A stretch of 64,000 nucleotides of DNA from Filosporella fistucella (taxonomy: Eukaryota; Ascomycota; Leotiomycetes; Helotiales), in NCBI GenBank assembly GCA_030077755.1, contig JAQJZZ010000010.1, forward strand, positions 1,426,001 through 1,490,000, read 5' to 3'. Within the stretch, counting starts at the first letter, position 1, and every line of letters starts with the position of its first letter. The notes under the pieces were generated by a model, which was not told the origin of the DNA, searched no databases, and saw nothing but the letters and a program-made list of their open reading frames with translations. The position numbers were made by a program, and so were the translations under genes. Positions 47,822-59,065 of the stretch are shown here, in pieces.

Positions 47822-50800
47822 ATGCTGTCTGCCTTCACAGCTCGACCTATTGTCGAGCTCCGGCAACGAGACAAGTCCAAGATTGAATCGATCCTAGCAT
47901 ACAGTGCGGCAATTATATCAACAGCTCACAAGCTTTAGCTAATGGCTTATAGGTGATAGGATCTTGGTCGGCCTGAACTCCGGAAGTTTGCGGATATACC
48001 GTGTCAACGAAATTACAAACACTGAAGATAGCACAAATGGATCTGCGACGCCTCCCTCTCGACCGACTTCCTCATCAGCCCCAAAGCCAGTCGACTTATT
48101 GCGAGATATTGAGAAATTCTCGCCGCGTGCGATAGAGCAACTTGCGAGAATAAAAGAAGCGAATGTGCTAATATCACTATCAAATAACTATGTCTCGATC
48201 CACGACCTACAAACGTACAATTTGCAGGAACAATTACTAAAGACCAAGGGTGCTACCACATTTGCAGTCACTTCCAATGTTGTCAAAGATCCGGCTACAG
48301 GAATACTAGAGATCGTATCCCGCTTAGCAGTGGCTGTGAAGAGGAGAGTTCTGTTGTGGTCCTGGCACGAGTCTGAATTGGAACAGGATACAACAGAGAT
48401 AACCCTATCTGAGGCGGTCAAGAGCTTGACTTGGGCTTCTGGGACAAAGATAATATGTGGCATGAACTCTGGATATGTCATTGTAGACGTTGTTACCCAG
48501 GAGATTGAAGATATAGTCGGACCTGGCGCAATTGGTGGAGCTGCTGGTTCTCAAGGAGGACGATTCGGCGGAGTTGGATCAGCGAGTATGGGGTACATGG
48601 GACTTGGCGGTTATATTCCAAAACCTTTGGCAACGAAGCTTGCAGATGGAGAAATGCTTCTCGCCAAGGACATAAACTCCCTATTTATAACTTCGAGTGG
48701 GAAATCTTTGGAGAAGAGACAAATTCCATGGCAACAAGCACCTGATGCCATTGGTTACTCGTATCCTTATATCCTGGCGCTCCAGTCTCCCTCACAGGGC
48801 ACACTTGAGGTTCGAAACCCCGAGACTCTCTCGTTATTGCAGTCCATATCGCTCCCGAGTGCGAAACAACTACACTTCCCACCTCCAACGGCTAGTTTGG
48901 CCCATGCAGCAAAGGGATTCCATGTTGTCAGCGAGCGATGTGTCTGGCAAATGGGATCCACCGACTACGACACGCAGATTGATGAGCTTGTCGACAAGGG
49001 TCGATATGACGAAGCTATCACCATCCTTGACATGCTGGAAGATGCCTTACTTCGAAATAAGGAAGAGCGTCTTAGAGAAATTAAGATCTTGAAAGCACAA
49101 ACTTTATTTGATCAGCGGAAATATCAAGATGCCGTCGATATCTTCATGGCTAAAGATGTGCAGGCTCCTCCTGAGCGTGTCATTAAGCTGTTCCCTAGAG
49201 AGATTGCCGGCAGCTTGACAGTAATTGAAGAGAAGAACACGGGTTCAGATGCCGACAACGAGGATACACAGGAATCTACTAATGGAGATACTGATGAGAT
49301 GAAACATCAAGCCATTGGCTCTCCAAAGCCTGCCGCAATCAGCAAATTGCTTGCAGCTCAAAAAACTGCATCCGACACATCATCCATTCGGTCATTCATG
49401 CGGCTTGACGGTGGCGATTCCAGTGACACGGCTAGTATGCGCGCAAAGACAGAAGACGTAGTCCTCGAGGGCAAAGATCTTACTACTGCGGTCCTTGCCC
49501 TCAGTTCATTTTTAGTACAAGCTCGGAACAGAATGAAGGCTTTCTTGGATGCTGAAACTGGAAAGCTAAAGCCCCTTGAACAAAATGGCCAAAATGGATC
49601 GTCCCAACATGCATTCGACTCACTTTTAACGGCCCCGGCTTCAGACGCAGAAAAGGATCGGGAGCAAAACCTAAGGGATACCGCGAAACTCATTGATACT
49701 ACTCTGTTCAGAGCATATATGCTCACCAGACCCACGTTGGTCAAGTCGTTGTTCCGGATCCCCAATTTCTGTGACCCCGAAGTCGTCAATGAAAAGCTGT
49801 TGGAAAACGGAAGATACAATGATTTGGTAGACTTCTTCCATGGGAAAAAACTCCACCGTCCAGCTCTTGAACTTTTGAAACGATTTGGAGTTCCTGGAGG
49901 CGAAGGTGATGGCCCTGCCGCATTACATGGCCCCCAACGAACTGTAGGATATCTGCAGAATCTACCACCGGAGATGATCGATCTGATCCTCGAATTTGCT
50001 GATTGGCCAATCCGGGCAGATCCAGCCCTTGGAATGGAAGTATTTCTCGCGGATACTGAGAACGCCGAAACACTTCCAAGAGACAAAGTCGTAAAGTTCC
50101 TGGAAGGCATCGACATCAACCTTGCAGTCAAATATCTGGAGCACATCATAACGGAGTTGAACGATTCTACACCTGATTTTCATAACAAACTCGTAGGTGC
50201 GTACCTGCAGCAGCTAAAGAAGCGCCAAGATCGGGAAACAGACAGTTGGAAAGAGCTGATGGAAAAGCTGTTGTCATTCTTAAAATCGAGTGCGGTATAC
50301 TCGATAGGAAACGCTTTTGGGTTGATACCACGGGAAGGTAAGTTTATCGGCCACTCAGTTTGATATCTGTCTGACTTAACAGACCCAAAATTTTATGAAG
50401 CGCAAGCTGTCGTTTTGAGCAATATGGGTCAGCATAAACAGGCTTTAGAGATTTACGTATTCAAGATAAAGGATTTTAATAAGGCAGAAGAGTATGCCGG
50501 TTCCCCATTGTTTCTTGAGCTAGCTAATTCGTTCAGATATTGCAACCATATTCACATGACCCAGGACTCTGCTCCAGCCTCGCCATTGCAATCGCGACCA
50601 GGGTCGACGACTTCAGATCAAGACGAGCCCGCTCTATCTATTTATCACACGCTTCTGTCTCTATACCTGACTCCTCCACCCCCTTACAAGTCTAATTGGC
50701 CCCCGGCTCTTGATCTATTGTCGAAACATGGTTCTCGCCTACCAGCTGCTTCAACACTAAACATCATTCCAACAACACTTCCCGTCGCAGAACTAGAGTC

Positions 50801-51125
50801 ATATTTCCGTGGTCGGATACGAGCAGCAAACTCTGTAGTTAACGAGGCTCGTGTGGTGGCTGGCTTACGCAAGAGCGAAGTAGTGTCTGCTCAAGCAGGT
50901 CTGCTCCTCGGTGAAGGGGCTCCAAATGGCAAAGGGGGAAGGAACAGAAGGGTGGTGGTATCCGATGAGCGAGTATGCGGAGTTTGTCATAAGAGACTTG
51001 GAGGAAGCGTGATTGCTGTGCTACCAAACAACGAGGTTGTCCACTATGGCTGCTTGAGTCGAGTTGGAGGGCGCCCAGGAAGCGGAAAGGAGAGTCTGAG
51101 GGCGGGGTCTTGGAGTCGTGGATGA
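47822..51125 (+). CDS. vps39: Vps39/Vam6-like HOPS complex subunit, 1069 aa
   Basis: HOPS subunit that tethers late endosomes and vacuoles through the Rab Ypt7. Exon 1 47822..47903 (MLSAFTARPIVELRQRDKSK), intron 47904..47952, exon 2 47953..50337, intron 50338..50382, exon 3 50383..51125, all in frame. The N-terminal CNH/beta-propeller spans about residues 1-310 (ILVGLNSGSLRIYRVNE, KIICGMNSGYVIVDV). A helical clathrin-heavy-chain-repeat region follows (DELVDKGRYDEAITILDML). Domain VPS39_1/2 ends with VCGVCHKRLGGSVIAVLP and HYGCLSR, the C-terminal Cys-rich finger. Length is normal. Without the short first exon the product would start in mid-propeller. The Ser-rich insert (about 420-500) is fungal-specific. 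Confidence 0.93.
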
Positions 51126-51226
51126 GACTCGTTCAAATTCATAGCGCGGAGTTTATTCTGGGTACCTGGCTTGTATATAACCAAATCTCGCGCCTGGCGC
51201 AAATGCATATCCTTCTACAATCCCGT

Positions 51227-51544
51227 TCAATCTTCCTCTGGTACTTCCTCTCCGTAATTGTCCTCTTCTTTGGCCTCGTCCACCACCTTTCTATTTGCGC
51301 CGTTATCAACTGCATCCCGTACCTTGTCTTCCTCCATACGCGCAGTCAGCTCCCGATTGATGTTCTGTTGCATGTCTGCTACGGCGTTTCGAAGTGATGA
51401 GAGGTATGCAGCGCGATCAGAAGGTTTAGTCGTTGCTGGGGCAGAGAGGTTGGTTGTGTACATGAAAGAGTTGTTGGACGGAGAAGAGTAATCTGCAGTG
51501 AGCGACATGATGGTCGGAGAATTGATAGGCTCTGAAGCTGACAT
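51227..51544 (-). CDS. gon7: EKC/KEOPS complex subunit Gon7, 105 aa
   Basis: Small disordered subunit of the KEOPS complex, which makes the t6A modification of tRNA and also affects telomeres and transcription. First ATG is 51544 (MSASEPINSP); a second at 51508 (MSLTADYSSPSN) fits the start of homologues and would give 93 aa. The frame is open further upstream only from TTG. Conserved features are ADYSSPS near the start, AYLSSLRNAVADMQQ, the helix NINRELTARMEEDK, and the acidic end KEEDNYGEEVPEED. There is no intron. It is convergent with VPS39, only about 100 nt from its stop. Recognition rests on the C-terminal pattern, which is characteristic. Confidence 0.82.
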   Translation of the reverse strand: MSASEPINSPTIMSLTADYSSPSNNSFMYTTNLSAPATTKPSDRAAYLSSLRNAVADMQQNINRELTARMEEDKVRDAVDNGANRKVVDEAKEEDNYGEEVPEED

Positions 51545-52058
51545 ATTTGTGGTGATAGAGATGATTTTTGTGCTTGGTGGTGGGTTCAATAGCGAGAGTC
51601 AAGATTTCAAATGCTTTTCGAAATTGGTGTTGAATGTGAGGGGGTGTAGATATCTGACTACCTACCAAGCTAGCCTGGTAGCCACGGATGGGGCTACTGC
51701 CAACTCGAATCCTGAAGTGCAGTACTAGTATACTAACCGCCCGCCTAGCAGCACTCCTCCAACGTGCGAAGTACTTCCACCAGCAGCTCACTCCGTAATT
51801 CTTACTAGCACCATGAAACACACAATGACATGACCGGTGCAAATGGTCATTAGTTGCTCTCGGTTTTGTTCTCTACCTGCTCTCATTTTCTACCTCTTTC
51901 TCTCTCATCTACGAGTATCTTCTTTCCTCCTGTCTCATCTCATCTGTCGTTGCCATTTTACTCCACCTTCAGGCTGATTGATGTCTTCCCCACCACTTCG
52001 GCGATCTATGCAAATTATGTGAAACGCCTATGCATTTCACAATAATTCCACGACCGCC
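51545..52058. other. Divergent promoter region of gon7 and the HbrB gene
   Basis: 514 nt. It contains a CT-rich tract (51860-51960), typical of a fungal core promoter and transcription-start region before the ATG at 52059. Confidence 0.45.
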
Positions 52059-54723
52059 ATGTCACAACCGACAGGGACACCGATACCACGCGCACCCGGG
52101 AGCTTCGTCGCCAGCGTTCCGCAACCAGGAGCAGCAGGACGACCTGCGTTGAGAAAGGTTGAATCTTCAGACAACGACGACGAAGAGGACGACTCGACCC
52201 ATCTTACTATCAACAGATCAAAGAACGCAGCTCCTGTCCGTCCGCAGAATGCTTCCACCCCTCCCCTACCTCCTCCCCCACGAAAGTTCTACGCAACCAA
52301 CGGTAATTCAAGCTCGAGTAGTCTTCAAAATTTCTCTCGCCCATCCATCAATACCGCAAGCCCACGTTCCGATTTACCTCTGAGAAATGTGTCTCCACTG
52401 AGCATTGCGCCTAAGTCTTCGATTGGCGATTTCCACCGCGGGCACGGTAGGAAACACTCACAAACTCAGGGCTCCTTCGAGCCATACCTACCAACCGCAG
52501 CATCTTCGACTTTAAGCAGCATGGCGAACATCAATACAGGGTTGAGTGCGAGTCAGATCGCTGCCCAAGCAGCTATGCAGCATCAAACACATACCAGGCA
52601 GAGATCCCAGACGGTCCCTACCCCACAAATGGATGGCGGATCATATAATACAGGCAATCGACGACCTTCAAGAGGGCCAACGAGCCCTCCCATGTTGAGC
52701 TTAACAGAAGCTTCAGGCCCTCGCGAAAACAGTTTTGGTGGTCAAATATATCAAAATGGATTGCTTGGAGGTTCTCATGGGAATGCCGCGCAAACTGCCG
52801 CGAATCTAGTGTTTCCAAAGTCGCCTGGATCCTCTCCCAACTTACCACCCACGGAGGTTGATGTGCAACATAGAATTCAGCCAGACAAACCGATCAAAAC
52901 TGAGAAATCAAAGGTAAAACTATTCTCGCGGCCAGGAAAGATAGGTATAAGTAAAGATAAGGAATCCAGAGCCGGTGCCCTGCCCAGTCCTAGTAAGATG
53001 GCCTCCTATACCCTTGGTTCCCTCCAACGAGGCAATTTCAGTACCAACTCTTTGGCAGATACTATGTCGAGCGCTGCCAGTATGTACAGCATGGCAAACT
53101 CTTCCTCCGCCACGATACGTGCAGTCGATACCCTGCCAGAGAAGGAAAAGGACAAGGAAAAGCACAAACACCACTTTTTATCAAGACAGAAGCACAAGTT
53201 AAGTAGTAAAGACGATCATCATTTACCACTGTCCTCGGCCGCAAGCAATTCGAAGCCTGTCGACCCCAGTGCACCAAGCAGTTTATACAATTTCAATCTT
53301 CCACCCAGTCCCGGTCCAACTAGTACGAGTTTCGCGAAGAGTATGAGTGGCTTGGATCTAAGGCATGGCGGAAGGGCTTTGAGGGAAAAGAAGAAGGAAG
53401 AGAAGTCAGACGCACTGAGAGAGAGTGAGCTATCCTACCAGAACAGTAATGAATGGCCGGGGCCGTCGAGTTTGGGTTCGGCAGGTGGCGCATCGTACCT
53501 TGGTTCCGCCGCGGGAAGCTATGGATATCCCTCGAGTATATATAGCGGGGAACCTACGGATCTGGGAAAGTACGGATTGAATAATATGAGCCCAGACGAT
53601 GCCTGGCCCTTTTTGAAGGCGAAGCTCCTAATAATATTTGAGGGAGAAGACCTACGCCTGCCTGTGGAGGACTTCAATCGCCTCGTAACGTTGGTCTTCC
53701 TTTCCATGCCTATGAGCTGCATTGACTTTTCGCAGAACTCACATCCGGGGATGCATTCAAAAACGCACCCCTCATGTCGTTATCGAAGATCTTCGTGATC
53801 TTTTAATAACTGGCTTCAATTCACTTGATCAAACCTTGCACCGAGTTCCAGACGACCGTCTGATTCCTCACATGGTTGAGATGTGGCTATTCACTTTCAC
53901 ATCTATCCTACCATACATGCAGGCAGTTTTCCTACCTCTGGATCTAGAATTCTCAGGTCACGGACCCCTTATGACACCTGAACAGGCCCGTGATTTTTGG
54001 GGAGCTCTGCCTTCATCGTCTAAAGATACGAACGAGAATATCCCTGCCAGCCAAGCTCTAGAAGTTCGTCGCATAGTTTTGACAGCATACCGTGACACGG
54101 TTATCCTTCCTCGCTTCGATACACTTAAAACAATATTCTCTCGTCTTTCCCTCGAGTCAATATCGCTGTCCCTACCTGCTGCTGACATTCTGTCTACCTC
54201 CCCCGACTCCTTCTCAGGTGGTCGACCTTCAACGGCAATGTCACTCGATCCTTCTCACGCTTCGTATGGTTCACAAACAACTACCTTGTTGGGAGGCGGC
54301 AGCTCAGGGGACGGAAGTGGAAATAGGAGTCGCGCGATCAGTAATGTGTCTTACGGGTCGGACCCATCATCGGGGTCTGGGCTAGGCATCGCTGGTCTCC
54401 CACCCCCACCTCAGAGGCCATTTACACCATCTTCAACGCATCCCCTACATCCACTGAACAGAGGACAGAGGGAGAAAACAGTTGAGGATAGTAGCAAGCG
54501 TCTCACGGAGACTGTCGGCCGCATGTTACAATGTATGAGTGTTCTCGCTTCTGTTGGTGTTGGTGGAGGGGGTGATGAGAGTAGTCAAAAGAAGATGGAG
54601 GAGCTGACAAGAGGTCTCAAGCTGAATTGGCTCGGACGAGGTCGGATGGGGAGAGACAGGAGAGGACTTGTCGGTGCCCGAGTCCCTGGTGGCAATACTA
54701 GAGTCGAGGGAAGCATGCTCTGA
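52059..54723 (+). CDS. HbrB-domain protein, TORC2 subunit of the Bit61/PRR5 type, 872 aa
   Basis: ATG 52059 (MSQPTGTPIPRAPGSF); exon 52059..53689, intron 53690..53735 (GTTGGT..TCGCAG), exon 53736..54723. The nearer GTAACG donor breaks the frame; GTTGGT four bases later restores NRLVTTHIRGCIQKR. The first 500 residues are disordered and Ser/Pro-rich with a Lys/His-rich stretch (KEKDKEKHKHH). The HbrB domain runs from about residue 512 (DDAWPFLKAKLLIIFEGEDL), through VVIEDLRDLLITGFNSLDQ and HMVEMWLFTFTSILPYMQA, to near 710. HbrB of Aspergillus affects hyperbranching; Bit61 and PRR5 are TORC2 components acting in polarity and membrane stress. The C-terminus is again low complexity. Confidence 0.9.
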
Positions 54724-55448
54724 AAAGTAAAAGGCGTTTCGGACTCTTAACGATATATACCACATGGATGTACACATAGGCGTTAGTTTTATGCTCTCTG
54801 GCATGTAGGATATGGCCCAAAAGTGTGCCATTGTATCATAACTTGAGACCTTCTGGGATCTCGGTGGCATTCCATTTTGATCAATGCAAGCCAGGATCTT
54901 TTATGAAGCCAGGATTGTCCATTTGATCGTGATGTTTCCATTGAGTGTGTCTTACGTGCCGATCACCTTCTAAACTTCTGGATTTACAATCTTCATATTA
55001 CAGAAATAATTCATCAAGGACATATGGTCGGCCGATTTACAAGCATGCTCAAGGTCCTTGCGAATTAAGATTGAAATCGTGGAGAATTTAAGCTTATTCT
55101 GCATATAATTCCCAATTTGCATGTCTCTACACTGATCGATTCATGTATTTACGGGGCAGTAATGTCCGTGAACCGCTGTAGATAACTGAGTAGTTGTCCT
55201 CTAGAGCCGCTTCTGTCCACGATGATCCCAACTCGAACGCAATGACAAGGTCTTGCTCCTTCATTATATTGGTGCAGGAGGGTTCCAACGATTATCCATA
55301 CCAGATCATGAACAAGACAACACCTCAATACGAAGTAACATGAAATTTCCACTCCATTATTCAAGCCCTACGTAAAAAGATACAGAGATGCAACCGAAGC
55401 GGTCTCCAGCGTTCAACGGATCGACAGGGTCAGCGTCCTATCTTTCCT
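54724..55448. other. Intergenic, nothing recognised
   Basis: About 725 nt downstream of the HbrB gene; AT-rich. Part of the right end may be decayed upstream sequence of the GH16 relic. Confidence 0.4.
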
Positions 55449-55826
55449 GTAAGAATTTGGACTCTCCAATGCGAGGTAAATGATCCCTGGAAGCACCCCT
55501 TTAGATCCGTTTTCAATCGAAATAATGGCGGTGTATACCCCATGGTCTGGACTTTGAGCCACGTTCGTGTATACTTCTTCCCTTGAGACAATATTCCGCC
55601 TGGTGATAACGGACCGCTTGATTATCCCCCTGACCCCGATTCATGGGGCACCCTGACAACGAGAATTGAGGGGGATTGTAATTTCGATAATCATGTCAAG
55701 AATCAGAGGATTGCCATCAATATCGAGTTCTACGGACAATTGTCAAGTGGTACTTGGGGCAATAGTGGATGTGCTGCATCGACAGGGGTAGGGAATTGTG
55801 TGGACTATCTGAGGAACGACCTAACA
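55449..55826 (+). pseudogene. GH16 endo-1,3(4)-beta-glucanase relic with in-frame TGA
   Basis: One plus-strand frame of 126 codons matches the C-terminal part of fungal GH16 glucanases: VFNRNNGGVYPMVW, then RVYFFP, stop, DNIPPGDNG, then PDSWGTLTTRIEGDCNFDNH, VKNQRIAINIEFYGQ and GNCVDYLRNDLT. GH16 homologues have FFPR at the position of the TGA (55584-55586), so the stop is best explained by a CGA-to-TGA change. The frame ends at a GTATGT donor-like site at 55827. The N-terminal half with the catalytic E-x-D-x-x-E motif is not found upstream, so this is a truncated and interrupted relic. It is tail-to-tail with the SGNH esterase gene. Confidence 0.7.
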
Positions 55827-56378
55827 GTATGTACGAACGCTTTTTAGAATTTTGACATTCTGAAAGTTTATCATTAATTAACATACTATGACTGGCGACC
55901 CATTACTGGAGAGCTTCGCCCAAGGGCAACTTTTGCTTAAAAGAGTCGACATACTTGATATGATAGAAGTAATAGATATCTGCCTCTCAAAGAAACCATT
56001 TTGATATTTGATCCACATTAACTTGCGAATCCTCATGTTTAAGAGCAACAAGTGAGGAGTGTAACGGCTATCCAGATGCTCTCACTCGGGTTCTAAAATC
56101 TTGTTAGATCGTTGATACTCAATTCCAGAAAGCAAGCCCTCTAGTTCATGACCCCTTTGTCTCGCTTATGATTTGCTCTGCTGGAGTCATCGCAGGTTTG
56201 AACATCACAGTCCAAGTGGTGTTCATAATCTGGCACATATCTCATGAAAAGTGCATGGTGTTTCTCGGTCTTGCTCGAAAAGATCAAAAGATCGATTCAT
56301 ATGTACATTTTTAAAGACACGACTTTCTCTTGTATGTACATTCGAGTCACGCCTTGGTCCAACCTTTTGAGGCTTTCC
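55827..56378. other. Spacer between GH16 relic and SGNH esterase
   Basis: 552 nt; may contain a decayed last GH16 exon near 55890-55940, but I cannot support it. Otherwise nothing is recognised. Confidence 0.35.
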
Positions 56379-57419
56379 TCACCACCTTAATGCGGTCTTT
56401 ATCGCGGAAGCCAAAACGACCGCTTCTGCGGCATGAGTTGCTGCATTGGGATGATAATCGCAACCAACATCAGACCCCTGAGATGGCCAATCCACCAGTT
56501 GCACCTTGGTGCTGTTAAGCTGAGTGACAACGCTTTTCAGTGCGTTTGTCTGCCGAGTCTTTTGCTCGTCTCCCGCTGGATATCCATCGCCCAGCATGGG
56601 AGAGGTCATTAAGAAGTAGTGTGCCTTTGGATAGTGCTTCTGAATGCTTTGAACGAACGAGAGCATCGCATTAGCGTATACAGTCCCATTCAGAGGCGCA
56701 CGAGGTGGTTCAGCAGTATAGCTGAAGTCGTTGGTGCCAAGGTTGATGACAACCGCATCAGGGTTCCAAGAGCTTGGAAATGGGTAGCTGTTGTCTGCGT
56801 CGTTGGCACCATATCGTGAGTAAAGATTTGGGATCAGGACGGCATCATCGGCAACACCTCCCCAGTAGTTTCTGGTTATCCCTTTCCCACTCCACGCGAT
56901 AACATTATAGTCAGCGTTCAGTGAGGTAGCAGCTAATGCTGCATACGTCTTTGGGTTGTCGGTCACGGCTGCCGTGTTCACGCATGGCAGCACACCGTCG
57001 AGACCGTAGCCAACCGTGATCGAATCACCAATGAATTCGATCTGTCGTTTTGGGGCAGGTTCATCTTCACGGATTGTTCCATTTGCTTTGATCTCTCCAA
57101 GATAAATGGATCCCTGGTAAGCCTCAGATCGTTTTCGCAAAACCACAGTGTGTTTGCCCTTTTTCAAAAGGGGCGTCTCGATTGTGGATGAGACATTATA
57201 AAGAACAGTCCCATTCCCACCATCGATGCTTAACAGAACACTTGGTTCCCCCCAGGAAGTGAGTCCGATGCTGGCTGAGGTACCTTTGAAGGAGAAAGTC
57301 ACCCCAGTGCCAGGCCAAGTAAGTTCCGAAGTTGCTGGATTTACTCGCCCGAGAAATCTTGCTGCTTGTGCATAATTGACAACTGCCAGAGCAGACAGTA
57401 CTGAGGTTGAGTAGAACAT
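56379..57419 (-). CDS. Secreted SGNH esterase, CE2-like, 346 aa
   Basis: Single frame from ATG 57419. The signal peptide is MFYSTSVLSALAVVNYAQAA. Residues about 21-120 form a jelly-roll-like beta domain (GTGVTFSFKGTSASIGLTSW), as in carbohydrate esterase family 2. The SGNH hydrolase follows: nucleophile Ser133 in FIGDSITVGYG (block I), NLGTND at 226-231 (block III), and the catalytic dyad Asp321-His323 in CDYHPNAATHA (block V). The layout matches CE2 acetyl-xylan/glucan esterases that deacetylate plant polysaccharides, but the exact substrate is open. Several N-glycosylation sequons are present. No intron. Confidence 0.88.
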   Translation of the reverse strand: MFYSTSVLSALAVVNYAQAARFLGRVNPATSELTWPGTGVTFSFKGTSASIGLTSWGEPSVLLSIDGGNGTVLYNVSSTIETPLLKKGKHTVVLRKRSEAYQGSIYLGEIKANGTIREDEPAPKRQIEFIGDSITVGYGLDGVLPCVNTAAVTDNPKTYAALAATSLNADYNVIAWSGKGITRNYWGGVADDAVLIPNLYSRYGANDADNSYPFPSSWNPDAVVINLGTNDFSYTAEPPRAPLNGTVYANAMLSFVQSIQKHYPKAHYFLMTSPMLGDGYPAGDEQKTRQTNALKSVVTQLNSTKVQLVDWPSQGSDVGCDYHPNAATHAAEAVVLASAIKTALRW

Positions 57420-59065
57420 ATTGACGGAGAGCTTCTTGGAATAGAAATTGGACGTTCACTCACCTGCAATAACTTTTAGGAATGGAACACTTTTTAATCC
57501 AACAGAATGCCGAGGACGGAAGCAGGGCCTCCGCAAGTATATTGGTCTAGCAAGGGCTGTGGAGTTTGTTGCCGTATGGCCGACCGCTTAATTTTCATCG
57601 TCAGGTAAACAACAGCTGTTTAACAGTTATATTTCCGCCAAGGAGAATTAAGAAAATTAGCTTTTTCTAGGGTTAATTAGATGGCGGGCTGGGTATTGTC
57701 ATTACCCCACCCCCTTTCCTACTTCGCTTAAACTTTCAGACGTGGAACCTCAAATGACGATGAACGCATCTTTTTATGCTCAATCAAATTTATAGTATTT
57801 CACATATAAAGCTTAGCACTTGCACAGTGTTAGTATGAATAACCACTCGAGCCTGTGTTATCCACAGCTCAAAGTCAATCAACTATAGACCTCTTAGCTC
57901 AATTGAAAGAGACTGCGGAATGCATTCTCGCATCGTGCAAGACAGGGATCTCCTATGCAGCGGGATCGATTTTGCCTCACACTTAAGTAGCCTATATTTC
58001 GCTATACCATGACCTTCAAGATGTTTCCATTACTATGCAGTTGTCGTATCCGTTTATCAACACGAATTCTTAACTCTGAATGCCCAAGTGTTGCAAGGCT
58101 AGTTTGCGACATGCAAAGGTGAGGATTAGGAAATAAGACTGTGTCTATCTGAGAAGTTCTGAGAAGGGCCGTCATTTTGGATCATCTGCCAAAATTGAAT
58201 GATGTAGGACTGAGATATGATGGTCGCTTGATGTTATTAGTAAATATATGGGGGAGTTTCATGCTTTACACTGTATTTGAAATCAAACCAAGAATTAGAG
58301 ACCTTTCAAAAAATGTCCTGATGGCCCTCCACACTTTAAATCGTGCAGGAAGCCTGTGGTACTTGAAAATGTTGCTGGAGAACCAAATCGTGAGATTTGG
58401 AAACTAGTATGCTAGAGAGATAATACAACAGAGAGGCATCCTTTCGACTGCATAGGGGGACAACCGTGTGGGAGACATGATGAGACATACGTTTAATAAA
58501 TCAATTACCAGATGTGGTTGCAAATTCCCCTTTTAAAGACCAACCGTTCACGGTTCGAAAACGAGGGAAGAGCTTATCTGTGGATGAGACGTGGTGCAAA
58601 TTAGATGCGAGCAGAGCTTGGAACTTTTTTTAATTCATTGCGCTGTCAGACCGCGCCACCTCCTACTCCGTCCCATCGCGATACTCCGATGGAGTATCTT
58701 CTTGACCCCAAGGAACACGGGTATAACAAGTGCAGTACGTTATAAAACAGTGGATCGACGCCTGATGGCACCCTGACGCCCTCCATGATACCGAGATATA
58801 ATACAAGATTAGGACTTCGACTGTTTACCCACAAATAACTCCGCCGTGTGCCTTAACCATAAACATCAAGGTGTTGTCATCAAGTGATGATTGATATATA
58901 AAACGTGCCAGATCCATTCATGCGACAAATGACCAGAAGTTGGCAGCTTCGGTGATCATGACGGAGCTGCAGCTCCAACGTGTCTTAGTTGGCTGGCGAT
59001 GCCTTTTCACAGATGGCTTAATCGCCACCAGAAAATTTCAAATCCAATCGCTTGGTGGACCGATC
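57420..59065. other. Intergenic, nothing recognised
   Basis: About 1.65 kb between the esterase start and the PtaB stop. It is AT-rich, short frames have no protein features, and no TATA box is close enough to the esterase ATG to be sure of. Confidence 0.4.

Noticed and set aside
49358..50149. 263-codon minus-strand frame inside vps39
   Set aside because: Ser/Arg-rich antisense shadow of the vps39 coding sequence.
51545..51589. Upstream extension of Gon7 to 51589
   Set aside because: It starts at TTG; the first ATG is 51544 and homologues start near 51508-51544.
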